A stretch of 64,000 bases of DNA, from the NCBI GenBank assembly GCA_034401795.1, contig CM067373.1, positions 36,429,443 to 36,493,442 on the forward strand, in the 5' to 3' direction. The position numbers and the translations under genes are program-made. Source of the DNA: Chaetoderma sp. LZ-2023a (Eukaryota > Mollusca > Caudofoveata > Chaetodermatida > Chaetodermatidae). This document shows positions 12,441 to 23,487 of the stretch, piece by piece (the stretch's first letter is position 1; every line of letters begins with the position of its first letter). Under the pieces are notes generated by a model. That model was not told the origin of the DNA and searched no databases. It saw only the letters and a program-made list of their open reading frames with translations.

Positions 12441-13119
12441 AAAGGACACCTCAATCTGAATCACATCACCACTCTCTGTGACGTCACACCGGGAATGGCA
12501 CTGTGAGCTGGGTCAATATTTCTCTGTCTGTAGTACAAAGGTAACATATTTTAAAACGTGCACTTAACAGGATAGACTTCACCTACCATAACATAAGTTA
12601 TGTCAGGTTGAAGCTAAGTCTTCAAGCAATAAAAAATTATGATATTTACTCATTTTTAATGGTTTCATGGATAGCTATATTCGCATAATAATAGGCCTAT
12701 AACTACGGTAAACCATGGGCAATGCTGAAAATCGGCAATACTTCAATGCATGTGACAAATACTCTGTAGTCTAGTAGGCCTAGTTGCCGATCCATTACAT
12801 TCTTGAAAGGACTGGGTGTACTATGTAATATCTGGGATGGATGGATGTGAGTGTGATGATCGAGGTGGGTGGGAGAGGTTGACGATGGCTATAATTGTAC
12901 TATTATTCATATCTAAATGTATAGGCTACAGAGTGCAGTTACAACTTTTTCTGAAGATTACGAATGTACAATAAGTGTGTCAGTGTGTCCTATGTGAAAT
13001 TTCCTGTGATTACTGATTAGAATGTAATTGTTTACCTATAAGCTTTTGGCAATGTGTGTGTATAATTATAATGTAGAGGCATGTACGGGTCAACATGTAC
13101 GTTGGTGTGTGTGTGAGAC

Positions 13120-13143
13120 GGGGGGGGGGGGGGGGGGGGGGGG
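13120..13143 (+). repeat. Poly-G tract, 24 bases
   Basis: Uninterrupted G run preceded by (GT)n. It is a likely length-variable, assembly-sensitive site. Confidence 0.9.
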
Positions 13144-13384
13144 CATCACGACAACCATATGAACTATATCGTACCAACTTCTTAAATGGTAGTAGCATAC
13201 ACTCATATTTCAATGTTAAGAAAACGCAAAACTGTAGCGGATGCACAAATTTTAAATAGGTATGTTCAGAGGTCGCTAGCGTATCATCTTTACTTACAGT
13301 GCAGCTCATAAATAAGTTTAAATGCTTCCAAAGCAAAACACAAATATGTTAGTTAGAACCATATGAACACGATACAAGAAATGT

Positions 13385-13455
13385 TATGATGAATATTTTG
13401 AACACAATTTGGGTTGAAATCCAACCCAATTATGTTCAAAATATTCAACAGTATA
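13385..13455. repeat. F2 foldback copy
   Basis: GAATATTTTGAACACAATT, GGGTTG, then CCAACCC, AATTATGTTCAAAATATTC: a near-perfect hairpin with a four-base loop, matching the F2 arms seen at 57-64 kb. Confidence 0.8.
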
Positions 13456-14556
13456 TGTTATTTAAGTTGTACTATAGGCCAGCGGATGGCAGTAAAAGCC
13501 TCACTACACACTTCGACCGCTGCCTAAACTGTAAACAAACCGTGTACTGTCAATAATATGTCAATGTAGACCACACGCAAATAGATTAGTTTAGATTAGA
13601 TTTATATTTACCCGACATTTTAGTTAATTTTAAACACATAACTGGAGTAACTGCTATATTGCAATCATAAATTTATTCATAAGCCTACACAATGGTAAAT
13701 TGCGATCATACGTGCACTGAGCGGTGTAGGCCTACTTAACTATCATTTTAAAAAGTTGTACATTTGTGTACATGCATGCCTATCATCTATGCAAAATCTC
13801 TGCAGTCAATCCAGAAAGATAAGATATATATGCATTTGTAGAATTGTATTCCATAAGTGTGGGTTTGATTAAATATAGCCTAATTCACGTACACGAAATC
13901 TGATCTTACTGTCACCTCTAACAGTATACGTTAGAATTGTGATGTCAGGCACCGTGACCATGAGGTCTGTCCTTTAAGTTTAATCAACAAAAATATCATC
14001 AACTTCGATATTATTGAACCTTTGTTCATCTCGAACAATGTAGTGTCCCTGTGTGAACAATGAATTGTCAATGAATAGGTGCATAGGTGCCTAATACGCG
14101 CAGCAGTAGAGCCTAGCTATGCTCCCCGAGATAATAATCTAGACTAATACGAATTGGTGTCATCCCGGTGTGACGTCACAACTCTAGCGCGATAGCTAAA
14201 AACGTTTGGTTGTCAAGGTGGTTGCTATATGCTTATCTCAGCTTTGGCTGGACCGATTACAAAAATTTTAAAAGCATTTTGTTCTTCTAGTAAAGGAGAA
14301 TCTGTATTATGATTGTCAAGTTAATCAGAGCGATCGGGTATCTAGTCCTCACATCTTTAAAATTGAAAATGTGCATTACCCATTTTGGGGTTATGCAAAT
14401 TTATTTTAGGTAACCCATTTTGTTTTGCGTAACCTTTTCAACATATTTATGTACAAAATAAAAAATGTGTAACCCAAAATAGGTTACGCAGGGAATTTTT
14501 GTATAGCATAGCCTCTATTGGACACCCTGTTATTATATTTATAATTGTTACATTTC

Positions 14557-15600
14557 ATCATCATCATCATGGTCTCGGGACATAAGCCTAAAGCTTGTAC
14601 CGTCCCGCTATTAACTTGTTAATTTTCAGACTTCGTCGTGGTTGTGGCGGTTGAGTTTTAAAATTTTGTTTTTGTACAATTATTTACATTATTTACAAGA
14701 TATATACAATAGGGCTTGTGGTTGTTTCAATGTAAATTTGTGCATTTGTTTTAAAGTTACTGTTTCGTTTCTTCTTGTAATTTAGGTAATTTTCTTCCTG
14801 TTAGATTCTTTGCCTAAGTATTTGAGGATGTACGTTGTCTTGGAACCGTTAGCTGCGGTGTGCCGCCTACAGTTTCGGACCACTGATCCAAGCGCTAGCT
14901 GCAGTGTGTCGTCTACACTTAAGAATCAGAATTTGCCAAGATAATAAATCAAAATCAAATGATTATGATAACTAGATTCTGGGGATATCAGAATATGAAA
15001 TTTGTTCATGTTAAAGTATCAGAAACCGGGAATACATGAAAGTGAAACATAGTACTCTTCTGCCTGTTAGGCTATATAGCCTGTAGCAGGTCTTCGCTGT
15101 CTTCATTTTCTTCTTGGGTGTTTCACTGTTTTGTACCTTTTTGATGTTGTATTGGGTGTGGACAGGCATGATTGGAAAATTAGATGCGTAGATGCTTTCT
15201 GAATGTCGGTCTAGTCTTCCTTTGAAGGCATTCATGGTTGGAGCTGTCACGGCGGCATCTGGGAGGCTGTTCCAGTGGTTAAAGACTTGTATTGCTGATG
15301 AACTGCTCGAGTATGTTGGAGTGGAAGCATTGTTTCTGCAGTTTGTAGCTGTTTCCCCTGGTTCGCTCTTCAGTGTCTGTTTGGAGGATGAGATTACGGT
15401 CAATGTTATACATATCCTGAGTGTACTTGTAAACCTCGATTAATTCACCTCTTACGCCCATACACCACACTTAGAAGCTTGAGTACTTGCAGTCTTGCCT
15501 CATAGGGTTTATTCCTGACACCGTTTTGGTTACATAGCATTGCACATTCTCCAGCAGTTAAACATCATTTTTGTACAGTGGTGACCATATCGTCCAGTAA
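14557..15600 (-). pseudogene. CR1-like LINE, C-terminal RT part and 3' end
   Basis: Read on the minus strand, three frames together carry the usual end of CR1/jockey-type reverse transcriptases: a WSPLYKND segment, RGELIEVYKY, TRGNSYKLQKQ and FNHWNSLPD followed by FKGRLDRH. Frameshifts separate these pieces, so it is dead. A 3' UTR follows, and the copy ends at an (ATG)n tail (14557-14575, seen as CATCATCATCAT on the plus strand), the kind of short 3' repeat that ends many LINEs. The protein start side is cut by the element at 15601-16492 and resumes beyond it. Confidence 0.8.
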
Positions 15601-16492
15601 GGTGTTTTCGAGGGTCATGTGATTTCGAGGGCACGTACTTTTGACTTTTGTCTTTCAGGCAATGTCAACAAATCATGTGTCATTAAATAGATACAGTATT
15701 TTTACACCACAAGTGTAAATTTTAAAAAGATGCACGGAGTACAAGTGATTATTTTATGCATTTTGATGTCAGTGTAGTGAAAAACATGTATTTTCACTAA
15801 TACTTTTTGGACCCATGATAAAAATACTTATAACTCATAAGGAAATTATACAAATCAATCCAGTTTTTGCATCCAACGACAGCTGAGAGTTACTGTCCTG
15901 AGTAGCATAGCAGACCCGTTGCCATAGCAATAAGTTATTTCTCCCAAAGCGTGGAACTGGCATGGGGGTGCTTATGTAGTTTTCATATCTAGATCGATTT
16001 TTCTCTACCCGCAATGGCAATTCAAACAAGCCCTAGTTATCACATACGAAATAAATTTCAATAATTTTTTTCTATTTTCCGGTAGGCAAAACACTTATAA
16101 ATGTTCATTTTCAATACCACATTTACCAATTTCCAAACGATAAACTGAAATTTTTTAACTTTTTTAATGTTTTGGCTGAAATTTGCTGCTACCTGGTTAT
16201 CACGAAAAGCGGAATATAAACTGATCTGGATTTACAACTATAAATTAAGTTCTGTGTTTGTATCAGACCCGTTTATGCCATTATTGTCGGTGACAGACTC
16301 TCCTTTGCTCAAATCATAAAAATGCCATCAATTCACTGCCTCACTAGAGTTGAAATTATGCAATTACATCACCCTCGAAAACACATGACGCAATACTGAG
16401 ATTGCATCAGTAGACCAGGTAGTGGATATTTATAAAAATTAAGTTTTCTTATATTAAATCGGCGAAAGTGTGCTTACACCCTCGAAAACCCA
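15601..16492. mobile_element. MITE inserted in the CR1-like LINE
   Basis: Left end GGTGTTTTCGAGGGT (15601-15615), right end ACCCTCGAAAACC (about 16479-16492). A second ACCCTCGAAAACAC copy occurs inside near 16371, and a second TTTCGAGGGC follows the left end. The LINE protein reads up to this point on both sides, so the insertion is supported independently of the inverted ends. No coding capacity and no clear target duplication. Confidence 0.65.
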
Positions 16493-16620
16493 TTATCCAT
16501 GATGATACATTTACATATTCTAGATGGGGATGCACAAGGCTTTGGAACAGCAGGACTAGCATCTTGGGAACATATACACGAGTTGAGGCGGGCATAGAGG
16601 CTAAGTAATAGGCCAAGTCC
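16493..16620 (-). pseudogene. CR1-like LINE, RT segment upstream of the MITE
   Basis: The minus strand encodes KMLVLLFQSLVHPHLEYVNV, the conserved step just before the WSP segment that resumes at 15600. The match ends near 16620; upstream sequence is not recognisable, so the LINE is 5'-truncated. Confidence 0.75.
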
Positions 16621-16741
16621 ACAGTTCAATCCTAAGAATGATGTCGGATGGTGTAATTGTTTGAGAGGTACTCAGCATACCCCGAGTTAAACCCCATGGA
16701 AAATGTAGACTGCAGCGAGACAGTTAACTATATGTATCATA

Positions 16742-17603
16742 GAGTATCCAGTTTCGGTGAGGCTCTAGTTTTGGTGAGCTTTCGTTACGCATGCGCTGTG
16801 TAACAACACAAGGTCTCATGACGTCATAATTTTGTAATCAACCAGTATGGTAATTATTAGTAACGCTTACTGCATTTCCCCTCAAAATTCACATTGAAAT
16901 GTTGAGTCAGCACTAAATCAACTTCAGCATGTAAAAAATTGCTGATTTTCATATTACTTTTTATCATATGCCTTTAAAGCATTGTATTTTAAATAAAAAA
17001 CAACTTTTTTGTTTCAAATATTGGAAATTCTTCCCCGTCATCTGTTTTATTTATACCACGTGACCAAAGTCAAAATCCATACTGAACAGGGTGGTTCAAA
17101 AGTCAACAGCGCAGTGCCTGTTCTTAGCACATTATCAAAATCAAGGAGTATATGCATAGTATAATATTATTCAATATCTTTTGCATATTTCCATTTGATG
17201 CTTTAGTCAAGCTCTCACAACTAGCTCCAGTCTGAGGAAAATGTCCACCACCATCACCCAAGAAAAAACAAGAAAATGACAATAAAACACTTCCACATTC
17301 TGACAACTTCGAATGTTCAGCATTTTTTGCTCCATATGGTAGCTGTATTGTCTAAAAACAGAAATTTGGGCGAGCCTGTACGGGTATCACCGAAACAGGA
17401 TACCATCGTTTTTGTTTGTTTTGAAGTACGTCATCGCCTAATGGCGCTGTGTTTTGACATTTCGTTTTTGGGGATTTTCTTCTAACTTGGCACTGGATGA
17501 GGGATAAAGTTGCTAACAAATAAAGTCAATTTATTTTTAAATATTTATGGTATTTATTAAATTATTAGCACTTTCTGCTTACACGCCCCGAAACTGGATA
17601 CTC
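16742..17603. mobile_element. Short transposon with 16-bp perfect inverted ends
   Basis: GAGTATCCAGTTTCGG (16742-16757) is the exact complement of 17588-17603. A degenerate internal copy, ATCACCGAAACAGGATACC, occurs near 17386. The 862-bp interior is non-coding. I see no convincing target duplication, so the element call rests on the inverted ends. Confidence 0.55.
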
Positions 17604-18500
17604 CACGCTATATATATCATTGTGTTCCCTGTTTTTGCGCATCCCCTCTCTTTGCGCATATGCATTCAACCTCTTGTGAGAGTCCCTCACGATCGGCACG
17701 CACACATATTGATTCACATGTCAATCTATGGTTATTCATTTTGCTCATGCAAGACTTTCTCCACTTGAAATTGTTAAACTACTTGTCAATATACGTTTAA
17801 AGCAGTGCTGTTGATTTCTGACACTGACATATTATTTCAAAATTTTCACATCTATGGCAAAAACTGTTCTTAGCAACATAAAATATTAAGGCTTGTACAT
17901 ATATTTCATGATTAAATAATTTCAGATGACATTTTCTTCCCCTTTAAGAATAACATAGACGTTTTTACATAGTCAGGGTCACCATTTGTCAAACAAATCT
18001 TTCAAATATGATACATATGTTACCATTGGTTAATCGTCAGCAACAATGCGTTTATGTGAAACATATGTTAAAGATGTGGTAGCATATGCTGCAAAACAAA
18101 TACTTTTTGCCTGTGCGCAAACAGTGGGTATCCCATTGGATTCGGTAACTTCTCCTTTTGGGCTGTATTTTACGCACAGACCGACAATTAAAAAGTCAAG
18201 TTGCATACAGGTGAATAAGAACCCATGCTAGTTTCTTATAATTATTCAACAATTACAATTGTTGCTCAGACTATTTGATAGGAGGCGATAATCCAAACAT
18301 GCGCAATATGTGGGTACCATCCATTTACCATTATCCATTCCATAGGATAGGATAGCATAGGACAAAACATGTTAACTTTATGTATTCAGTATTCTTATGT
18401 CCTATATTGTTGGTATATGTTATATGTAGGGGTCCACCGACACATAGGCTCTGCCTTTGGTGGACTACCTGTTGTGAAACTGTAAATGTATATTCTATAT
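17604..18500. other. Unassigned region before the host exon
   Basis: AT-rich, no convincing coding exon on either strand. One imperfect hairpin, TCCACC..GGTGGA, lies near 18432-18464. If the minus-strand gene starting at 18740 is real, this is its first intron. Confidence 0.4.
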
Positions 18501-18559
18501 CAAAATAAATAATCTTGAGCTTGCAACGAAAACTGGTGTCACCATTTTCTTACTCTTAC

Positions 18560-18740
18560 CAGTCTTGAAAAAATATATTAACAGAACATCTGGCGATCGA
18601 ATGAACTCTCTGAAATCATCGACCTGTAGAATATCTAGCGATTCTAGGGCCACTCCAAGAGTTGGGTCTCCATTCGAAAACGCTGCACAGAATAGTGATA
18701 AAAAGTGAAAAATTAACAAAAACATTCTCTGGTTTTTCAT
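18560..18740 (-). CDS. First coding exon of a secreted/ER thioredoxin-fold protein (PDIA5-like candidate)
   Basis: From ATG at 18740 the minus strand encodes MKNQR, a hydrophobic stretch (MFLLIFHFLSLFCAAFS) that looks like a cleavable signal peptide, then a segment with the pattern of a thioredoxin fold entering its first beta strands: DILQVDDFREFIRSPDVLL followed by IYFFKTG. The frame then meets a good splice donor, ACTG|GTAAGAG, with GT at 18558-18559. The start has A at -3 (GAAAATGA). An in-frame ATG further upstream (18824) would put a charged extension before the signal peptide and is less likely. The spacing of the post-signal segment recalls the amino-terminal domain of protein disulfide isomerase A5, but with about 40 mature residues and no CxxC motif yet, other thioredoxin-fold ER proteins are equally possible. 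No second exon could be identified downstream. It is the only host gene candidate in the window. Confidence 0.5.
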
Positions 18741-18806
18741 TTTCAGCTTCGTCTGCTCTTCAGAACACGGATATAGACGCACTATTGTTGAACGCGTTAA
18801 ATTTAG

Positions 18807-18825
18807 CCAATCACGACGCGTCACG
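18807..18825 (+). promoter_or_regulatory. ER-stress-response-element-like site
   Basis: CCAAT, nine bases, TCACG: one mismatch from the established ERSE consensus CCAAT-N9-CCACG, 67 bp upstream of the exon start at 18740. ERSE works in both orientations and drives ER chaperone and PDI genes through NF-Y and ATF6. The nine-base gap contains the palindrome GACGCG-TC. The functional link is inference. Confidence 0.45.
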
Positions 18826-18859
18826 ATTGTTGACCCTTATTAACCTATACACTTAAACC

Positions 18860-19290
18860 ACTCAGTTCAATGTTTGATTTAACATGAAAACATGTGTTCG
18901 TTTTTAGAACTGTATAGCATAAAGCTAATCCTATACACGGCAGCAACAGCTTTTAGCGCCATAATTGATCAAATATCCTTCATTATTTTTATAAACGTAA
19001 AATAAAAATGATCGATACCCGTGCGTATGAGGGTTAGCCAAAGAGTTGGGTGCTGGCGGGTGGGGTGGGAGTAGGATTTGCATGGCGGCTATACCGTCCC
19101 ATGCCGGAACTTATATAAATTTCTCCACGTGGAACGTATATAAATTGCTCCACGTAGTATAATAGCATATACGCGGATGTAAATTTTAATTTATTTCGAC
19201 TAAAAGGAGGATATTCAATTTAGATAATGTGAAAGATATATAATTTTGATATTTGATATGTAGAGGAGTGAGTACGGGCAGCTCTGTGCG
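18860..19290. other. Unassigned spacer
   Basis: No gene seen. A duplicated CTCCACGTGGAACGTATATAAATT / CTCCACGTAGTATAA motif with E-box cores lies at 19120-19165. Confidence 0.4.
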
Positions 19291-19909
19291 AATACTGAAC
19301 AGACAAGTGGCGTGTGGAGATTGAAGAGAAAGTGTCCCTGCAGTTTCTTAACCCATCCATAATCCGCATGGGAAGGACTCATCATGTGTGGTCTTCTGTA
19401 GATTCGGACCCAAGGACGTTGAAAAAGCAGCTATCAAGGCAAAACTCGTGACTGGTGTCTATACATTACAAGTCAACTGAGCACACTTTAATCAGTACAA
19501 GGTGGAACCAACTTGCCCAATGTGTCAGGATGAAGCTGAAGATAGACAACATCTGATCATGAGCTGCAAAGCATATGACCAATTGCGTTCCTACTGTATA
19601 TCCAGGCGTAATAGTATCCTACAACCAGCACTCAACGAGGAACAACATAGAGGCAAGATGCTTGAAGAGGGATCCAACCAGGTAGTGCAGCTGACGCTCG
19701 ACAGTTCCTCAATCCTTGAAGAGACCGATCTGTCAGGGCATAAGCTGACAGAGGTGATTTGGAAAGTGGAGAAGTGCAGCAGAGACTATCTTTTAAAAAT
19801 CCATGTAAGAAGGTGTGAGGCAATAAGACCACCTGGGCCATTACCTATTCTTGACATAGCACCGTATTAAGAGGGGATGTCCTTAAGTGAGCTGAACTGA
19901 ACTGAACTG
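19291..19909 (+). pseudogene. LINE 3' end: RT/ORF2 C-terminus with CCHC finger and 3' tail
   Basis: The frame ending at TAA 19868-19870 contains KVEPTCPMCQDEAEDRQH and then LIMSC, a C-x2-C-x8-H-x4-C finger that ends the ORF2 of many invertebrate LINEs. Upstream in shifted frames are a VSLQFLNPS segment and DVEKAAIKAKLVTGVYTLQ, with an in-frame stop before AHFNQYKV. The finger is thought to help bind the template RNA. After the stop the sequence ends in a short (TGAAC)n tail at about 19890-19908, a typical LINE 3' terminus. The copy is truncated at its 5' side and carries at least one frameshift and one stop. Confidence 0.8.
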
Positions 19910-20700
19910 TAGCTTATTATACATATGTGACATATCGAAACGAATGAATGTAGGGGCCTGCTTCATCTGGTTTGGTGATGGACATATCTAGCACTCATTG
20001 AATCTTGAATGGTGCCTACCGATGGAGTATGGGACGTGCGCTGCCCATCAGATTGTCTGGGACCTGTTTGTCCGCTAGTATTTGTTGATGAATCACATGC
20101 TGGGCCCACAAGTGGTAGCCCTATAGTAATCAAGAAAGTTCTCCAATGGCATCGGGACGTGTAAGAAACCAATGCATCTGTAACACATACCTATATAGGT
20201 TCTATCTGCTGTGGCCCACCTATGACCATTGCAAGATTGATAATTTGCTCTCGGATCAAGGCATATAGTCATGGCCAAGAAAGGGTTGTGAATTCAGTGG
20301 ACCCAGAGGCATGCAAGATACCTCCCACCTCAGCTCCAAACTCCCACTCACCCATCACAGGCACTCGCTGAGGATGGAAGGCACAGTGTCATAATTATGT
20401 GCATACTCACAAGTCTATGCAGTGTCCAGAACAAAGAGCCTTAAAAGTTATAGGCCGATGAATGAGTCTCTACGTATGCACAAGTCTTAATAATACTTTA
20501 AAATTTATGTGCATCTGGACCTGATGGCATGAGACTAGAGGTTTGGCGATAGGGTCCCTTTTTCACACCTTTTTCTTTTGTTCTTTCCTTTATTATTTCC
20601 TTTGTTATTTGGACACCCTTTTTCCTTTGATCTCTGCTGCCCTTTGTGTCGGATTTTCCTTTGAAGAGCCCCTATCTCCGCCATTCTGATTGGATGTTAG
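19910..20700. other. Unassigned region
   Basis: The minus strand around 19963-20278 has overlapping short frames with moderately protein-like composition (a CYRCIGFLHVP segment), possibly a decayed transposase, but nothing nameable. The rest shows no signal. Confidence 0.3.
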
Positions 20701-20714
20701 ATGTAGAGTGTGGC

Positions 20715-21120
20715 CATAAACCCCCCCCCCCTCATTGCATCATGTGACTCCTGTCATCCAATCAGGTGAGCTTACGGGTAATTAGCGTAATGATGATTGA
20801 CAGGGGTTAATGCATTGCGTAAGGATAAGTTGACAAGGTACATGTTTGGACTCGTCTTTTCCGGACTCTGGGAACTCATTCAAGCTCAAAGCCCCGCCCC
20901 TCATTAAATCACGTGACTCCTAGCGGCCTATAGCATAATGACGCTTGACAAGGGTCAATGGGGATAATTAAGCACCAATCTGTTCGAGCCAGGACAAACG
21001 CGCAAGGTTAATGTATTGTGTAATGATTATTGACTGGTTGCATGTCTGAACTCGTCTTTTCCGGCCTCTGGGAACTCATTCAATCATGAAGCCCCGCCCC
21101 CTCATTAAATCACGTGTGTC
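20715..21120 (+). repeat. Diverged tandem repeat with GC-box and E-box
   Basis: The module CTCGTCTTTTCCGG, CTCTGGGAACTCATTCAA, GCCCCGCCCC, TCATTAAATCACGTG occurs at 20851 and 21051 (200-bp offset). A third partial copy with CCCCCCCTCATTGCATCATGTGACTCCTG lies near 20721. The intervening TTGACARGGGTYAATG stretch is also repeated. GCCCCGCCCC resembles an Sp1 site and CACGTG is an E-box, but no transcript is evident. Confidence 0.7.
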
Positions 21121-21576
21121 CAGGCATTACGTCATCAATGACGCAAGATATTCCGTTATAATCGCCTAATAGGCCGTCAAGTTGTACGAATTGCATGTCT
21201 TTACTATTTAATAAACATTATGTTGACTATTTTGAAATTAATTTGACTCAGTGTTGTTGCCGCCATAAGCAGTACTATCGTCCAGTCAAATTAGTTTCGA
21301 AATATTCAACCATGTACCCATACAGTTTTCTGGAAATTGCTGGTCAGGGAGTTCAGAGATCGATCGATCCCAACACACTCGAGGTGTGGGTGGAGCTTAG
21401 CTAGAGATGGGCGTGGTATAGCTAAAAATGGAAAGGTTCAGATCTATTTCAAACAGTAACAGCTTTCCTGTTTGCATACCCTGAAATTGTGATAAGGAGG
21501 TTTTGTCCGTGAAAGGGTCTAAGAGCTCTACTCCAGTATTTTATATCTCAAACTTTCACATACTTCATCTGCCTAT

Positions 21577-21582
<6 letters not shown>

Positions 21583-21648
<66 letters not shown>

Positions 21649-21651
21649 TGC

Positions 21652-21692
<41 letters not shown>

Positions 21693-21711
21693 TGCCTCTC
21701 CCTCTTCTCTC

Positions 21712-21769
<58 letters not shown>

Positions 21770-21780
21770 CTCTCTCTCTC
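21583..21780 (+). repeat. (CT)n microsatellite with two interruptions
   Basis: Long CT tract broken by CCTCTGCCTCTCCCT twice, which suggests a local duplication of about 66 bp. The Ser-Leu and Arg-Glu frames across it are artefacts. Confidence 0.95.
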
Positions 21781-21792
21781 TGGCAACCTATA

Positions 21793-22615
21793 TAGCAACT
21801 AAAGGGTAGGTTAGACCTTAGCAGAAGGCCCGCATAAATAAAGTGGCAACTACCAATGCAGTATCTTTGGACCTACATAAGACGGTGACCTGTGAATTCG
21901 TCGGAAATCATTTGACCCGTCTTCACGTAAACCAGCGTGCATCACATTAATTATGGCTTCACTACAATTGACAACTGCACTTAGCTTTATTGTTTGAACA
22001 AAAGAGTGGCCATTTTTGCAACTTCTTTTCCTTCACTTTGGCGTTGAAGACATTTTCCTGTGACGGAGGCCCACGCAAGGCACTTTCCTCTCGCAACAAT
22101 AATATTTTGTGTGTGTTAGGGGTATAATTGCTTTATATTAAGCTATTCAAGTAGCCTCGTTGCGACTCTCCCTTGTGTGGATACCTCTGTGGATTTACGA
22201 ATCTGTGTGGTACCTTCGGCGAGCCCACGTAGAAAGAACACCAGGTTGGCTCTATGTACTGTATTATTTTTGCTCATTTACTATCAAACGAGTAGCATTG
22301 TTTGTATAGGCTATTACTTTTAATATTTCCGTAGGTCCAGGCTTTTAAACTAGTTAATGGACCGACATACCAGTGAACAGTTGGGACGAAACCGTGAGGT
22401 TCAATCTCGGCGGCAATGGTTGCACGGCCCACTGGAATGTGATCGTTCCACTGGCTCTGGCGGCTGGTCTTTGTACCTACCGGAGAGTCGCAAAATGGGA
22501 TCCGTAACCCCGAGAACCATATCTAACCAGCCCTCCAGCGCATCCTGTATATGCAGTGCAACGGAGTGGAGCAACATCACGGACCAGCGCGTACCCCCGC
22601 AAGCTGCACTTGTCA
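21793..22615 (+). mobile_element. LTR-like element, 5'-truncated copy A
   Basis: Collinear and clearly homologous to 32370-33305 and, in inverse, to 28520-29490. Shared landmarks are GAAGGCCCGCATAAATAAAG, CCCGTCTTCACGTAAACCAG, GTGGATTTACGAATC, the GGAGGCCC(A/G)CRCRAGGCAC module and a CAGTTCAATCTC..GCACGGCCC stretch. The copy ends at TTGTCA (22610-22615), where homology with the other copies stops, so this is the family's real 3' end. It begins directly after the CT microsatellite. AATAAA lies inside, as expected for a long terminal repeat. Confidence 0.75.
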
Positions 22616-22940
22616 GATGATTAGGATGCGGATTGCTCCTATCGCCGTCCCGTGCACAACTTTTGGCCAATGGCAAAATATCGTGCACAGAGCTTAGGAA
22701 ACCTAAAACATTAAGTAAGCCCGACCTCACACCTTCTCTCTCTCGCTGCTGTTCCCCTCCTTGACACACTAGTGTCCGAGAGAGAGGTGCTTAAAAAGAG
22801 CATGGCTCGAGCGCAGGCAGGAAAGATCGAAAACAACCACCTGCGGTAAAGAGAGTCACCTGTGGCCCTTTCCTCCTGTTTAGCATGCACCACTAGCCCC
22901 TGCAGGATTAACCCAACTGGATCCCTCATCTCGGAATGAA

Positions 22941-23126
22941 TCACTCATCCGCCTGGGGGCGCCTTTTCGACTGTGCGTGCCTGGGAGATTCGCCTCCCTC
23001 GTTGCCAACAGAGCCACCACCAATGCCACCATAACAGAAACTCCCGCTGCCGAAACCACTGCCAATGCCACCTCCATATGAACATCTGTCACAGAAAGCA
23101 CCACCACAGGAACCACTACCACCTCC
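22941..23126 (-). other. Glycine/cysteine-rich open frame, unrecognised
   Basis: The minus-strand frame opens just after a stop and runs 61 codons with GGGSGS, CGGAFCDRC, SYGGGIGSGFGSGSFCYGG and ends QADE. Glycine-rich peptides of this kind occur in secreted structural and shell-matrix proteins, but simple repetition of CCACC on the plus strand would give the same composition. The immediately preceding residues (WWGGNGYRCS) continue the style across the stop. No start codon or splice context could be chosen. Confidence 0.2.
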
Positions 23127-23487
23127 TCAACTGCAACGATAACCATTGCCGCCCCACCACTGATTGCTTCTGGTACTCAGACTGCTTCTGCTGAAATGAA
23201 TGTACACAACAGTGCAACCATCCTCCGCTCAGCCTGAAAGAAGGGAAATAAAAGAAGGATAAACCTGAGGTAGTTCGCGATGGATATTGAAAGAAGAGTG
23301 GCTGTTCCACGCCCATGAGTCCTCCGGGAAGAGGCTAGATCCTCCCCAGCAGTCGCTATCCTAGTATCGTCTGCGCTGTCTGCAGGCGGAAGATCGGGGC
23401 TTGGAACAGCTACTATTCTTTCAATATACATTGCTCCAAATGGTGCTCCAGCCCGGGGCTCGAAGGAGAGGATAGCTTGAGAGATGA

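Larger units (their letters stand above)
12476..14180. mobile_element. Candidate 1.7-kb transposon with CRE-containing inverted ends
   Basis: TGTGACGTCACACCGGGA (12477-12494) and its exact complement (14163-14180) form 18-bp inverted repeats, and ACTCT lies just outside on both sides (12471-12475 and 14181-14185, with one extra base on the left). Each end contains the palindrome TGACGTCA. The interior has no transposase frame. It holds a 24-base G tract (13120-13143) and an F2 foldback (13385-13455). The superfamily cannot be named. Confidence 0.55.

Noticed and set aside
21503-21802. Open frames of Ser-Leu and Arg-Glu repeats
   Set aside because: Translation of a (CT)n microsatellite on both strands.
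22357-22620. Independent 87-codon gene
   Set aside because: Lies within LTR-like copy A and is collinear with non-coding parts of the other copies apart from the first residues.
22880-23146. Valine-rich minus-strand frame
   Set aside because: Alternative frame of the CCACC-rich stretch; composition follows from GTGGTG repeats.
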